Source of the DNA: Catellatospora sichuanensis
GTDB taxonomy: Bacteria > Actinomycetota > Actinomycetes > Mycobacteriales > Micromonosporaceae
Reading direction: 5' to 3'
NCBI RefSeq assembly: GCF_007483665.1
Contig: NZ_ML660184.1
Span: 102,932 to 166,931 of the forward strand
DNA length: 64,000 nt
A program made the translations under genes and the position numbers. This document shows positions 1-8,532 of the stretch, in pieces; position 1 is the first letter of the stretch, and the number at the start of each line of letters is the position of its first letter. Below the pieces are notes generated by a model. That model did not search any database and was not told where the DNA came from. It saw only the letters and a program-made list of their open reading frames with translations.

Positions 1-5
1 CATGG

Positions 6-40
6 CCGGGGTGCGCGGTCGGCTCGACCGCGCACCCCGG
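6..40. terminator. Perfect 16-bp hairpin downstream of the sugar-binding protein gene
   Basis: Arms at 6-21 and 25-40 are fully complementary with a 3-nt loop. The hairpin lies 16 nt past the stop codon of the minus-strand binding-protein gene. In ABC sugar operons such a hairpin between the binding protein and the first permease commonly lowers permease expression; it could equally be a full terminator. What follows it lies outside the window. Confidence 0.7.
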
Positions 41-56
41 CTTCATCGGGCGTTAC

Positions 57-1361
57 TTACTTGGCGGCCTTCTTGCCGTCATCGACGGCGGCCTTCCAGG
101 CGTCGGCAGCCGACTTGGTGCCCTGCTCCACCGTGCGGAGCGCGTTCTCGACCGCGGTGCGCACCGGGGCGTTCTTCGCGCCCAGGTAGACCGGCTTGAG
201 GTCCAGCGCGCCCTTGGCGAAGATGTCGCCGGTCGGGGCGTTGCTGAAGTACTCGTTGACGGCGGCCTTGACGGCCGGGTCGGACAGCGCCTGCGGCGAC
301 GAGGGCAGGTTGCCCTTCGACTTGAACGAGGCGGTCTGACCGGCCGGGTTGGTCAGGAACTTGACCAGCTCAGCGGCTTCCTTGGCGTGCTTGGACTGCT
401 TCGGCACGGCGAGGAACGAGCCGCCCCAGTTGCCGCCGCCGCCGGGCGCGGCAGCGATGTCCCACTTGCCCTTGCCGTCGGCGCCGTTCTGCTCGGTGAT
501 GTAACCGGTCATCCACGCCGGGCAGGCGATGGTGGCGAACTGGGCCTTCTTGAAGCCGTTGTTCCACTCCTGGGTCCAGGCCTGCAGCTTGGCCGACAGG
601 CCGGCGTCCAGGATCTTGACCGCGAGGTCGTAGGAGTCCTTGACAGCCTGGTTGGTGTCGATCGTGATCGCACCCGACTTGTCGAAGTAGGTGTAGCCCG
701 CGCCCTGACCGGCCTTCTGCATCAGGATCGTGTTGTAGGTGTTGGTCACCGCGTCGATGAAGCCGGCGTCCTTGACCTTGCTCTTGAAGGTCTGACCGGT
801 CTTGATGTAGTCGTCCCAGGTCGGCCACAGGGCCGAGACCGCGGCGCGGTCGGTCGGCAGACCGGCCTTCTTGAACAGGTCGGTGCGGTAGCACATGGCC
901 ATCGAGCCCACGTCGGTGCCGAGGCCCAGGATCTTGCCGTCGGCGGTGGTGCCCTGCTGGAACTTCCACGGGATGAAGTTGCCCGCGAGGTCCTTGGCGC
1001 CGTGCTCACCCAGGTCGGTGAACAGGTTGGCCTTGTCCAGGTAGGAGATGATCACGCCCTCTTCGAGAGCGACGATGTCACCCGCGCCGGCGCCGGCGGC
1101 GAGCCGCTGGGTCAGCTGCTGGTTGTGCGCGTCCAGCTGGGAGCCGGTGCCACGCTCAACGATCTTGATGTTCGGGTGCTCCGCCATGTACTGCTTGTAA
1201 AGCTCTTCGTAACCGAAGTTGCCGAAGACATCCACATTCAGGGTGATCGGCTCGCTGCTCGTGGAGCCCTTGGGCTCCTCCGAGCACGCCGCTGCGCCGA
1301 GCGTGACGGCAGCAGCGAGTGCGATCGCCGCGAAGGAACGGCGCCGCAGGTTCGTGCTCAT
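57..1361 (-). CDS. cebE: ABC transporter sugar-binding lipoprotein, CebE-like (cellobiose/cello-oligosaccharide)
   Basis: This is a 434-residue family 1 extracellular solute-binding protein. The N-terminus has a twin-Arg-containing signal sequence and a lipobox, GAAACSEE, with the lipidated Cys near residue 26, so it is anchored outside the membrane and delivers sugar to a permease pair. The mature protein opens with the LNVDVFGNFGYEELYKQY type of start seen in CebE proteins. The cellobiose assignment rests mainly on two TGGGAGCG-type palindromes around its promoter, which match the CebR operator known in Streptomyces. RBS GAGGGGT lies before the ATG. The gene is leftward and the expected cebF/cebG partners would lie beyond the window. 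Another beta-glucoside or oligosaccharide is possible. Confidence 0.8.
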   Translation of the reverse strand: MSTNLRRRSFAAIALAAAVTLGAAACSEEPKGSTSSEPITLNVDVFGNFGYEELYKQYMAEHPNIKIVERGTGSQLDAHNQQLTQRLAAGAGAGDIVALEEGVIISYLDKANLFTDLGEHGAKDLAGNFIPWKFQQGTTADGKILGLGTDVGSMAMCYRTDLFKKAGLPTDRAAVSALWPTWDDYIKTGQTFKSKVKDAGFIDAVTNTYNTILMQKAGQGAGYTYFDKSGAITIDTNQAVKDSYDLAVKILDAGLSAKLQAWTQEWNNGFKKAQFATIACPAWMTGYITEQNGADGKGKWDIAAAPGGGGNWGGSFLAVPKQSKHAKEAAELVKFLTNPAGQTASFKSKGNLPSSPQALSDPAVKAAVNEYFSNAPTGDIFAKGALDLKPVYLGAKNAPVRTAVENALRTVEQGTKSAADAWKAAVDDGKKAAK

Positions 1362-1443
1362 CCTGACCCCTCTCAGGTCGTCGATGTGCGGTGGGGGGTG
1401 ATGCGTAGGGATCGCGTGCCCCGTGTGGCGTGGACCACAAGGT

Positions 1444-1511
1444 CGGGAGCGCTCCCATGAGATTGCCGTGAGGTTACGTGGGTGTCAAGGGACGTGATGG
1501 GAGCGTTCCCA
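1444..1511 (-). promoter_or_regulatory. cebE promoter flanked by two CebR-type operators
   Basis: On the minus strand a -35 TTGACA (1483-1488) and a -10 CAATCT (1460-1465) are separated by 17 bp. One palindrome, TGGGAGCGTTCCCA (1498-1511), lies just upstream of the -35 box. A second, CGGGAGCGCTCCCA (1444-1457), covers the expected transcription start. These differ by one base or less per half-site from the CebR box TGGGAGCGCTCCCA. Two LacI-family dimers could block or loop the promoter until cellobiose or cellotriose is present. Confidence 0.8.
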
Positions 1512-1644
1512 TTCTGTTACCTACGTCACTGCATGATCGAGAGAGCCTGGCCAGGAACGACACCCAGGTTGTTGGCCGTTCGACGACTATTAATTCGTTC
1601 GTATGGTCAGGGTTGGGCGGCTGATCGTCGGATACTCTCCGAGC

Positions 1645-2715
1645 ATGGCCGGGCCGATGACGAAGACCGCCGCCGCTATCGAGCGCGGGCAGATCAAACT
1701 GCCCGAGCGCGAGGTCGCACCGGTCCGCCAGATCGGCCGCCGCGTCCTCTACGGGCTGGGCATCCTGGCCGCCGTCGTGTGCGTGGTGATGGCCGACAGC
1801 ACCGGCTACAAGGACGGCTCCGACGGGCAGATGAGCTGGCTGGACGCGCTCTACTACGCCACGGTGACGCTGTCCACCACCGGCTACGGCGACATCGTGC
1901 CGGTCAGCCCCACCGCCCGGCTGGTGAACGTCCTGGTCATCACCCCGCTGCGGATCGCGTTCCTGGCCATCCTGGTCGGCACCGCGTTCCAGGTGCTCAC
2001 CAAGAACTATCGTGACCAAGTGCGGCGCGACCGCTGGAGGAAGACCTTGCGAGGGCACACCGTCGTCATCGGATACGGCACCAAGGGCGCCAACGCGATC
2101 CGCCAACTGCAGGCCTCCGGCACATCCCCGGACCAGGTGGTGGTGGTCGACAACCGGCAGGAGTACGTCGACGAGGCCAACCGCGACGGGTATGCCGCCG
2201 TGCTCGGCGACGCCACCCGGGCGGTGGTGCTGCGGCAGGCCTCGGTGCACACCGCGTCGCGCGTCATCGTGGCCACCAACCGCGACGACACCGCGGTGCT
2301 GGCCACCCTCACGGTCCGCCAGCTCAACCCGAAGTGCCTGGTCGCCGTCGCCATCCGGGAGGCCGAGAACGAGCCGCTGCTGCTGCGCTCCGGCGCCGAC
2401 GCGGTGATCACGTCCTCCGCGGCGGCCGGCCGGCTGCTCGGCGTCGCCGCCAAGTCGCCACTGGTCAGCGAGGTCTTCTCGGACCTGCTGGTGCACGGCG
2501 ACGGCCTGGAGCTGGTCGAACGCCCGGTACGGCCGGAGGAGATCGGCCGCACGCCGCGCGACTGCCCGGAGCCGGTGGTCGCGGTGCTGCGCGCCGGCAA
2601 GGCGCTGCCCTACCAGGAGGTCGTCGCGCTGGAGTCCGGCGACAGCCTGGTCGTGGTCGGCTGCCGGCCACGCAACCGGGCCGGCGCCGTCACCTCGGTC
2701 ATCGCCACGCCCTGA
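1645..2715 (+). CDS. Two-TM potassium channel with C-terminal RCK (TrkA-N/TrkA-C) domain
   Basis: The protein has a short cytoplasmic N-terminus, a first membrane helix (ILAAVVCVVMAD region), a pore loop with the K+ selectivity filter TTGYGD, and a second helix. A Rossmann RCK domain follows, starting HTVVIGYGTKGANAIRQL, with an acidic residue at the end of beta-2 (VVVVDNR) typical of NAD binding. The C-terminal part resembles TrkA-C. It should conduct K+ passively with ligand gating from the RCK ring. I chose ATG 1645, giving 356 residues, because TACTCT (1633-1638) sits 6 nt upstream and would make a leaderless mRNA; an in-frame ATG at 1603 would add 14 residues. Confidence 0.85.
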   Translation: MAGPMTKTAAAIERGQIKLPEREVAPVRQIGRRVLYGLGILAAVVCVVMADSTGYKDGSDGQMSWLDALYYATVTLSTTGYGDIVPVSPTARLVNVLVITPLRIAFLAILVGTAFQVLTKNYRDQVRRDRWRKTLRGHTVVIGYGTKGANAIRQLQASGTSPDQVVVVDNRQEYVDEANRDGYAAVLGDATRAVVLRQASVHTASRVIVATNRDDTAVLATLTVRQLNPKCLVAVAIREAENEPLLLRSGADAVITSSAAAGRLLGVAAKSPLVSEVFSDLLVHGDGLELVERPVRPEEIGRTPRDCPEPVVAVLRAGKALPYQEVVALESGDSLVVVGCRPRNRAGAVTSVIATP

Positions 2716-2735
2716 CCGGGACGCGGGCCGGCGGA

Positions 2736-2741
2736 TAAAGT
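2736..2741 (+). promoter_or_regulatory. -10 box of a leaderless transcript
   Basis: TAAAGT ends 6 nt before the ATG at 2748, the spacing expected when the A of ATG is the first transcribed base. No ribosome binding site precedes this ATG. Confidence 0.6.
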
Positions 2742-2747
2742 AGTCAC

Positions 2748-2867
2748 ATGATCTGCCAGGCGTGCCGGGAGCGGCGCCACCGCGAGTGCCGGGGCCGGTC
2801 GTGGTGCGACTGCCAGCACCGGCCGCCACAGCCGACTCCCCCGGCCACCGGGGCGGCGGGCGAGTGA
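2748..2867 (+). CDS. 39-residue Cys-rich small protein, putative zinc binder
   Basis: The ORF encodes a protein beginning MICQACRERRHRECRG, then WCDCQH and a Pro-rich tail. The metal-ligand pattern is C-x2-C-x7-C-x5-C-x-C-x-H, which suggests a small zinc-binding knuckle. A leaderless -10 box precedes the ATG. Its TGA stop overlaps the GTG start of the next gene as GTGA, so the two are probably translationally coupled. It is too short for most gene callers. I do not know its function; the coupling points to a role with the reductase. Confidence 0.65.
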   Translation: MICQACRERRHRECRGRSWCDCQHRPPQPTPPATGAAGE

Positions 2868-3574
2868 TCGCCGGACGACTGACCGCGCTCGACGACGACG
2901 ACCTGGCGCGGCTGTATCCCCGCGCCGACACCCCGTGGCTGCGGGTGAACTTCGTGTCCAGCCTGGACGGCGCGGTCGCCGTCGACGGGCTGTCCACCGG
3001 GCTCTCCGGCGACGACGACAAGCGCGTGTTCCGGCTGCTCCGCAAACTCTGCGACGGGCTGCTCGTCGGCGCGGGCACGCTGCGCGACGAGCACTACCGC
3101 CCGCTCACCCTGAATCCGGCCCGCCGGGCCTGGCGCGGCGAGCACGGGCTGCCCGCGTACCCCCGGCTGGTCGTGGTCTCGGCCACGCTGCGGCTGGATC
3201 CGGCCGCGCCCGCGCTGGCCGACGCCCCCGTGCGGCCCCTGATCCTCACCGGCCCGGCCGCCGAGCCCGCCGCCCGGCGGGCGCTGGCCCGGGTCGCCGA
3301 CGTCGCCGACGTCCCCGACCTGGCCGCCGGCCTGCGCCTGCTCCACGGCCAGGGCCTGACCCAGCTCCTCTGCGAGGGCGGCCCGACGCTGCTCGGCTCG
3401 CTCGGTGACGAGGACCTGGTCGACGAACTCTGCCTCACCCTCTCCCCCCTGCTGGCAGGCCCCGGCTCCGGCCGCATCACCGCCGGCCCGCCCCACCCGC
3501 CCCGCCCCATGACCACCGCCCACGTCCTCACCACCGACGAGGGCTTCCTCCTCACCCGCCACGTCCGCAGGTAA
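2864..3574 (+). CDS. Pyrimidine reductase family protein (RibD C-terminal / DHFR-like fold)
   Basis: The 236-residue protein has the RibD C-terminal reductase fold: WLRVNFVSSLDGAVAVDG near the start, the cofactor segment DGLLVGAGTLRDEHYRPL, and the C-terminal QLLCEGGPTLLGSL motif that binds NADPH phosphate in RibD/HTP-reductase enzymes. It would reduce a riboflavin-pathway-like aminouracil or another pteridine/pyrimidine substrate. A deaminase domain is absent, so it is not a full RibD. I chose GTG 2864 because it overlaps the stop of the small Cys-rich ORF; starting at 2762 would add residues that read like the overlapping ORF in another frame. Confidence 0.8.
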   Translation: MIAGRLTALDDDDLARLYPRADTPWLRVNFVSSLDGAVAVDGLSTGLSGDDDKRVFRLLRKLCDGLLVGAGTLRDEHYRPLTLNPARRAWRGEHGLPAYPRLVVVSATLRLDPAAPALADAPVRPLILTGPAAEPAARRALARVADVADVPDLAAGLRLLHGQGLTQLLCEGGPTLLGSLGDEDLVDELCLTLSPLLAGPGSGRITAGPPHPPRPMTTAHVLTTDEGFLLTRHVRR

Positions 3575-3624
3575 GGAAGGGCACCTGCACATCGCTTTCC
3601 GTAGAGGAAGGGCACCTTCTTAAC
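3573..3624. repeat. GGAAGGGCACCTTC-family interspersed palindrome, copy A
   Basis: Two GGAAGGGCACC units separated by an ACATCGCTTTCCGTAG-type spacer start directly at the stop codon of the reductase gene. Related copies occur at 58698-58743 and 61128-61179. This copy has both units in the same orientation, unlike the other two, so it may be a rearranged element. It may still form a terminator-like structure. Confidence 0.75.
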
Positions 3625-3759
3625 CCTCCATAGGGTTTGACCTGCGGATGTGGAAGCACTGCGGATATGTTCACGGGACCTGCGGGCAGCTCCAGGGCGG
3701 CAGGCAACCCCTTCGGTCGACCGAGTGGTAGTACCGGCGACCGACACCCTGGAGGACCG

Positions 3760-4253
3760 GTGACGCACAGCGACACCTTCGCCGAGTTCGTGGCGACCCG
3801 CTCGCCACGGCTGCTCCGCACCGCCTACCTGCCCACCCACGACTGGGGACAGGCGGAGGACCTGCTGCAGACCAGCCAGGTCAAGGCATGGAGCGCGTGG
3901 CGGCGCATCGACGCCGATCCCGAGCCGTACGTGCGCCGCATCCTCGTCAACACCTATGCCACCTGGTGGCGGCGGCGCTGGCGGGGTGAGCATCCCACCG
4001 AGACGCTGCCCGAACCGGCGGGCAGCGAACCGCACCTGAACGTCGACGCCCGCGACGAGGTGTGGCGGGCGCTGGGCAGGCTGCCCCGCCGCCAGCGGGC
4101 CGTGCTGGTGCTGCGTTATTTCGAGGACCTCAGCGAGGCGCAGATCGCCGAGGCGATGGGGGTGTCCGTCGCACCGTGAAGAGCCAGGCCGCCAAGGCGC
4201 TGGCCCGCCTGCGGCTGGACGAGTCGCTCACGATCGAGGGGGCCTTCGCATGA
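3760..4253 (+). pseudogene. SigE-family ECF sigma factor, frameshifted in region 4
   Basis: Region 2 is intact (FAEFVATRSPRLLRTAYL, DWGQAEDLLQTSQVKAWSAW, then the WWRRRWRGE segment) and region 4 begins LPRRQRAVLVLRYFEDLSEAQIAEAMGVSV. The frame then stops at 4177-4179. In the +1 frame the normal ending resumes at once (TVKSQAAKALARLRLDESL) and runs to a TGA at 4251-4253 that overlaps the next ATG as ATGA. Comparison with the paralogs at 33786 and 35275 shows that one base, probably a G near 4168, is missing. This is either a real inactivating deletion of the -35-recognition helix or a sequencing error. Start GTG 3760 follows a GGAGG. Confidence 0.8.
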
Positions 4254-5320
4254 TCGACCTGAAGGAGCTGCTGGACGACCGCTCCGCCCCTCCCGACGGC
4301 CTGAGCCAGCACCTGCGGCTGGACGAGGTGCAGGGCCGGATCGCCACGCGCCGCCGCCGCCGGATGACCGTGGGCGGCGCACTCGCCACGGTGGTCGCTC
4401 TGATCCTCATCGGGTACGGCGTGACACCCGCCCTGCGCAGCGCGCCCGAACCCGCGGTCACCCCGAGCCCGCTGCCCCGCCTCATCGAGGGCTTCCCGGA
4501 GTATGCCAGCGGCGCCCGCGTGGTGGCCGCCGCGACGTCCGCTCCCGGTGCGACGTCGGTGACCATCACCTTCACCCCCACCACGACGGACCTGCGGATC
4601 TTCGACCGGTGCGGACCGGCCACGACCGATGGGGCACTGGAGTACAAACTCACCATCAACGGACACGATTACGGCGGCGGCACCTGCAACGGATCCAGCA
4701 GCCCCTACTGGCCGGATCATCCGGACGCAGCGGCAAAACTCGGCATCGAGGTCGGCAGACCCGCCACCATCACGATGACCGCGAAGGCCATGGTGGTCTG
4801 GGGTGACGGAGCGGGCCGCAAGACGGAGAGCCGCCCGGTACCCCCGACCGCCTGGCTGAGCGTCGCGGTCGGCGAGCACCTGCCGTTCGCCGACTATCCG
4901 CTGCCCCCGCGACCTGCCACCCTCAGCCCGGTCGACTTCACCGACAGGCTGTCGATGGGCGGAGTGCAGCACGCGCCCGACGAGGAGCACCTGTGGCTGC
5001 GCAGCGACCCCGCCGACCCGCTGCGCCCGATGAGCGTCACCATCGTCTGGCAGGACCGCTACGACCTGCGGCTGCGGGCGCAGACCCCGGGGACGCTGAG
5101 CATCGCGCTCAACGGCGTCGAGGTGGAGTCCCGGTCGTGGTGGGACTACAAGGCGAACGACATCAACACCTACTGGCAGACCGGGACGTTCCGGCCGTAC
5201 TCATGGGTGACCGGCTTCACGACCCCCGCCCCGGGCTCGCTGGTCACGCTCACCGTCACCCCGCGCGACGTCACCGGAGCCTGGATCGTCCGGGTCATCC
5301 CCGGCAAGGAGACCGCCTGA
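4250..5320 (+). CDS. Membrane-anchored partner of the sigma factor, putative anti-sigma/sensor protein
   Basis: The 356-residue protein has a 38-residue cytoplasmic N-terminus, an Arg-rich stretch, one transmembrane helix (about 41-60) and a large extracytoplasmic domain. The extracellular part matches, segment by segment, the C-terminal halves of the sigma fusions at 33786 and 35275: a TFTPTTTDLRIFDRC-like strand, a conserved Cys pair (FDRC and GGTCNG), an LPFADYPLPPRPA segment, and an SRSWWDYKAN motif. Because here the sensor is separate from the sigma factor and coupled by ATGA, an anti-sigma role is likely. No zinc-type anti-sigma HxxxCxxC motif is visible. Confidence 0.7.
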   Translation: MIDLKELLDDRSAPPDGLSQHLRLDEVQGRIATRRRRRMTVGGALATVVALILIGYGVTPALRSAPEPAVTPSPLPRLIEGFPEYASGARVVAAATSAPGATSVTITFTPTTTDLRIFDRCGPATTDGALEYKLTINGHDYGGGTCNGSSSPYWPDHPDAAAKLGIEVGRPATITMTAKAMVVWGDGAGRKTESRPVPPTAWLSVAVGEHLPFADYPLPPRPATLSPVDFTDRLSMGGVQHAPDEEHLWLRSDPADPLRPMSVTIVWQDRYDLRLRAQTPGTLSIALNGVEVESRSWWDYKANDINTYWQTGTFRPYSWVTGFTTPAPGSLVTLTVTPRDVTGAWIVRVIPGKETA

Positions 5321-5328
5321 CCGACGCC

Positions 5329-5393
5329 ATGATCGCCGTCTCGTGTCGAAAATCGAGGTCTGACCACACCTTTCGACACGAGACAGCGATCAT
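5329..5393. repeat. 65-bp extragenic palindrome with one mismatch
   Basis: Arms of 23 nt (5329-5351 and 5371-5393) pair with one mismatch around a 19-nt loop. It lies nine bases past the stop of the membrane partner gene and could end transcription before the HerA operon. It shares no obvious core with the other palindromes listed here. Confidence 0.7.
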
Positions 5394-5512
5394 GAACGCG
5401 GCGGGCGGCGGCGAGGACCCGGTGTCGGGGTGGCGACACGGGGAGGGGTGCTGGTCACTGTGGGGACGCGAGAACGGTGGCTTTGTCGTTGGTGACCGCT
5501 AGGGTTCTGCGG

Positions 5513-7264
5513 GTGAGCGAGGAGCAGCCGGGAACCCCGGTCGGGCGGGTGCTGGGCACCGAGGACGCGAGTCCGCTGACCTTCTGGGTCGCGGTCGCCG
5601 AGGGGTCATACCTGCAGCTGGACGACGTGGTGGTGACCCAGCGGCCGCTGCCCGACATCGGCATGGTCACCATCGCCGGGGTGGTGACCAGCGTGCGGGC
5701 CCGCCACGAGGGCGCGAGCTTCGACTCCGACGTGTTCGCCATCGCCGAGGGCATGCTGCCCGCGCAGGTCCAGGAGGCCGCCGAGGTCACCGTCACCCGG
5801 GTCGAGCCCGAGGTGTACGTGCCTCCGCTGCCCGGCGCGGTCGCGTTCCGGGCCCAGGGCGCGTCCCGCGACAGCGCGCTGTCGTTCGACCGCATGCAGC
5901 GCCGCCTGCCGATCGGCACCGGCCGCGACGGCCAGCCGGTCTACCTCAACGCCGACTTCCTCGACGGCAGCCGGGGCGCACACGTGTCCATCTCCGGCAT
6001 CTCGGGCGTGGCGACGAAGACCAGCTTCGCGACCTTCCTGCTCTACTCGGTGTTCCGTTCGGGCGTCTTCGGCGGCGACGCGGTCAACACCAAGGCGCTC
6101 ATCTTCAACGTCAAGGGCGAGGACCTGCTGTTCCTCGACCACCAGAACACCCGCCTGGACGAGCGCACCCGCGCGCAGTATCACAAACTCGGCCTGGAGG
6201 CCGCGCCGTTCCCGCAGGTGAGCGTGTTCGCCCCGGCGCGGGCCGGGGACCCGACCGGCAGCCCCGACGTGGCCAGCCGGCTCACCGGCGTGGACCCGTT
6301 CTACTGGACGCTGGCGCAGTTCTGCACCGACCGGCTGCTGCCGTACGTGTTCGCCGACGCCGACGACGAGCGGCAGCAGTACACGATGGTGGTGCACTCG
6401 GTCACCGCGCAGCTGGCCAAGAACGCGGTGCCGACCGACGGCGGCATCACACTCGACGGCTTCCGGATCAACAGCTACGAGCAGCTCGTCGACCACCTGG
6501 TCGAGCAGCTCAACGACGAGGACACCCGGGGCACCTGGTCGGGCAGCTCGGTCGGCATCGGCACGATCAACGCGTTCGCCCGGCGGCTGATCAACAGCAA
6601 GCGCGACCTGGCCCGGCTGATCCGCGGCGACCTGCCCGAGCGCCGCGCGCACAGCATCTCCACCGCGGAGAGCGCCCAGGTCACCGTGGTCGACCTGCAC
6701 AACCTGCCGGACCGCGCGCAGCGCTTCGTGGTCGGCGTGACGCTGAAGACCGAGTTCGAGCGCAAGGAGAAGGCGGGCAGCCCGAAGCCGCTGCTGTTCG
6801 TGGTGCTCGACGAGCTGAACAAGTACGCCCCCCGGGACGGCTCCAGCCCGATCAAGGACGTGCTGCTCGACATCGCCGAACGCGGCCGCTCGCTGGGCGT
6901 GGTGCTGATCGGCGCGCAGCAGACCGCCTCGGAGGTGGAGCGGCGCATCGTCGCGAACTCGGCGATCCGGGTCGTCGGCCGGCTGGACCCGGCCGAGGCG
7001 GGCCGCCCGGAGTACGGCTTCCTGCCGCCCGCGCAGCGCCAGCGGGTGCTGCTGGCCAAGCCGGGCACCATGTTCGTGGGCCAGCCGGAGATCCCGGTGC
7101 CGCTGGCGGTGGAGTTCCCGTTCCCGGCCTGGGCGACCCGGCCCAGCGAGGCGGGTCCCGCGCCGCGGGCGACGCTGGCCAGCATGGTCAGCGCCACCGA
7201 TCCGTTCGCGGTGGTCGGCACCGGCGCCCGCAATGGCATGGCCGACGACGAGATCCCCTTCTGA
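5513..7264 (+). CDS. herA: HerA-like ATPase (DUF87), DNA translocase of an end-resection operon
   Basis: This 583-residue FtsK/HerA-superfamily ATPase has an N-terminal beta-barrel (HAS-barrel-like) of about 130 residues, a variant Walker A SGISGVATKTS near residue 165, an insertion, and a Walker B LLFVVLDELNKYAPRD near residue 430. A sensor-like VLIGAQQT segment follows and the C-terminal brace (MADDEIPF) is acidic. HerA forms hexameric rings that pump duplex DNA to a NurA nuclease. The P-loop has VATKTS where GxGKS/T is usual, but the Lys and hydroxyl residue are kept. GTG 5513 is chosen because TAGGGT (5500-5505) lies 7 nt upstream, implying a leaderless mRNA. Confidence 0.85.
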   Translation: MSEEQPGTPVGRVLGTEDASPLTFWVAVAEGSYLQLDDVVVTQRPLPDIGMVTIAGVVTSVRARHEGASFDSDVFAIAEGMLPAQVQEAAEVTVTRVEPEVYVPPLPGAVAFRAQGASRDSALSFDRMQRRLPIGTGRDGQPVYLNADFLDGSRGAHVSISGISGVATKTSFATFLLYSVFRSGVFGGDAVNTKALIFNVKGEDLLFLDHQNTRLDERTRAQYHKLGLEAAPFPQVSVFAPARAGDPTGSPDVASRLTGVDPFYWTLAQFCTDRLLPYVFADADDERQQYTMVVHSVTAQLAKNAVPTDGGITLDGFRINSYEQLVDHLVEQLNDEDTRGTWSGSSVGIGTINAFARRLINSKRDLARLIRGDLPERRAHSISTAESAQVTVVDLHNLPDRAQRFVVGVTLKTEFERKEKAGSPKPLLFVVLDELNKYAPRDGSSPIKDVLLDIAERGRSLGVVLIGAQQTASEVERRIVANSAIRVVGRLDPAEAGRPEYGFLPPAQRQRVLLAKPGTMFVGQPEIPVPLAVEFPFPAWATRPSEAGPAPRATLASMVSATDPFAVVGTGARNGMADDEIPF

Positions 7265-7295
7265 GGCCCCCGAGCAGCGAGTTTAAGGACTGACG

Positions 7296-8459
7296 ATGCG
7301 GATTCTGCACACCTCCGACTGGCACGTCGGCAAGGTGCTCAAGGGCCGCTCCCGCACCGGGGAGCAGATCGCCGCGCTGCACGCGGTGGTCCAGATCGCC
7401 CAGGCCGAGCAGCCCGACCTGGTCATCGTCGCCGGCGACCTGTTCGACGTGGCCGCGCCGTCGCCGGAGGCCACGAAGATCGTGACCCGGGCGCTGAGCG
7501 CGCTGCGGGCGACCGGGGCGCAGGTCCTCGCCATCGCGGGCAACCACGACAACGGCGCGGCGCTGGACGCGCTGCGCTCCTGGGCCGACGCGGCGGGCAT
7601 CATCCTGCGCGGCCGGATCAGCGACAACCCGGCCGATCACATCGTCTCCGGCACGACCAAGGGCGGCGAGGCCTGGCGCTGCGTCGCGCTGCCGTTCCTG
7701 TCCCAGCGCTACGCCGTGCGCGCGCTGGAGATGTTCGAGCTGACCGAGGCGGAGGCGCAGGCCACGTACGCCGATCACCTGGCGCGGCTGATGTCGCGGC
7801 TGGCCGAGCAGGCGTTCGGCGACCCGCAGACGGTCAACCTGCTCACCGCGCACCTGACCGTCGTCGGCGGCACGATGGGCGGCGGCGAGCGCGACGCGCA
7901 CTGCATCCTCGGCTACGCCGTGCCGTCGTCGGTGTTCCCGGCGAACGCGCACTACGTGGCGCTGGGCCACCTGCACCGGGCGCAGTTGCTGCCGGGCGCC
8001 TGCCCGGTCCGCTACAGCGGCTCCCCCATCGCGGTCGACTTCGGCGAGCAGGAGAACCGCCCGAGCGTGACCATGGTCGAGGTGACTGCGGACACCTCCG
8101 CGCGGGCCCGCACGGTGGAGCTGCCGAGCGTGACCCCGCTGCGTACGCTGCGCGGCACGCTCGAAGAGCTGACCGCGCAGGCCGCGGCGTCGGCCGACGA
8201 GGAGGCCTGGCTGCGGGTGTACGTCGCCGAGCCGCCCCGGGCCGGGCTGCGCGAGCAGGTGCAGGAGCTGTATCCGCGCGCGTTGGAGATCCGGGTGGAC
8301 CCGTCGGTGCTGCCCGACGCGGCGACCCGCAGCGCCCGGCCGCAGCGCTCGGGCCGCAGCGCACCGGAGCTGTTCTCGGACTACCTGACCCACCGCGGGC
8401 ACGAGGACACCGCGACGAAGTCCCTGTTCGAGCGCCTCTACACGGAGGTCGCCGGATGA
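7296..8459 (+). CDS. sbcD: Exonuclease SbcD (Mre11-type nuclease)
   Basis: The 387-residue metallophosphoesterase shows the Mre11 motifs in order: HTSDWHVGK at residues 4-12, AGDLFD near 47, AGNHDN near 87, the HLTVVGG segment near 187, and ALGHLHRAQ near 224. These bind the two catalytic metals. With SbcC it opens hairpins and trims protein-blocked or broken DNA ends. It starts 32 nt after the HerA-like gene on the same strand, so both belong to one operon. Confidence 0.95.
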   Translation: MRILHTSDWHVGKVLKGRSRTGEQIAALHAVVQIAQAEQPDLVIVAGDLFDVAAPSPEATKIVTRALSALRATGAQVLAIAGNHDNGAALDALRSWADAAGIILRGRISDNPADHIVSGTTKGGEAWRCVALPFLSQRYAVRALEMFELTEAEAQATYADHLARLMSRLAEQAFGDPQTVNLLTAHLTVVGGTMGGGERDAHCILGYAVPSSVFPANAHYVALGHLHRAQLLPGACPVRYSGSPIAVDFGEQENRPSVTMVEVTADTSARARTVELPSVTPLRTLRGTLEELTAQAAASADEEAWLRVYVAEPPRAGLREQVQELYPRALEIRVDPSVLPDAATRSARPQRSGRSAPELFSDYLTHRGHEDTATKSLFERLYTEVAG

Positions 8460-8532
8460 GCGGGCAGACCCCGCCCCGACGCGCGGTGCGCGCCGGGCAG
8501 CGGTCCGCGAGCACGACGAGGGAGGTTCGGGC

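Noticed and set aside
3760-4253. Programmed ribosomal frameshift in the sigma gene
   Set aside because: No slippery heptamer, downstream pseudoknot or internal Shine-Dalgarno is evident, and paralogs read through without a shift.
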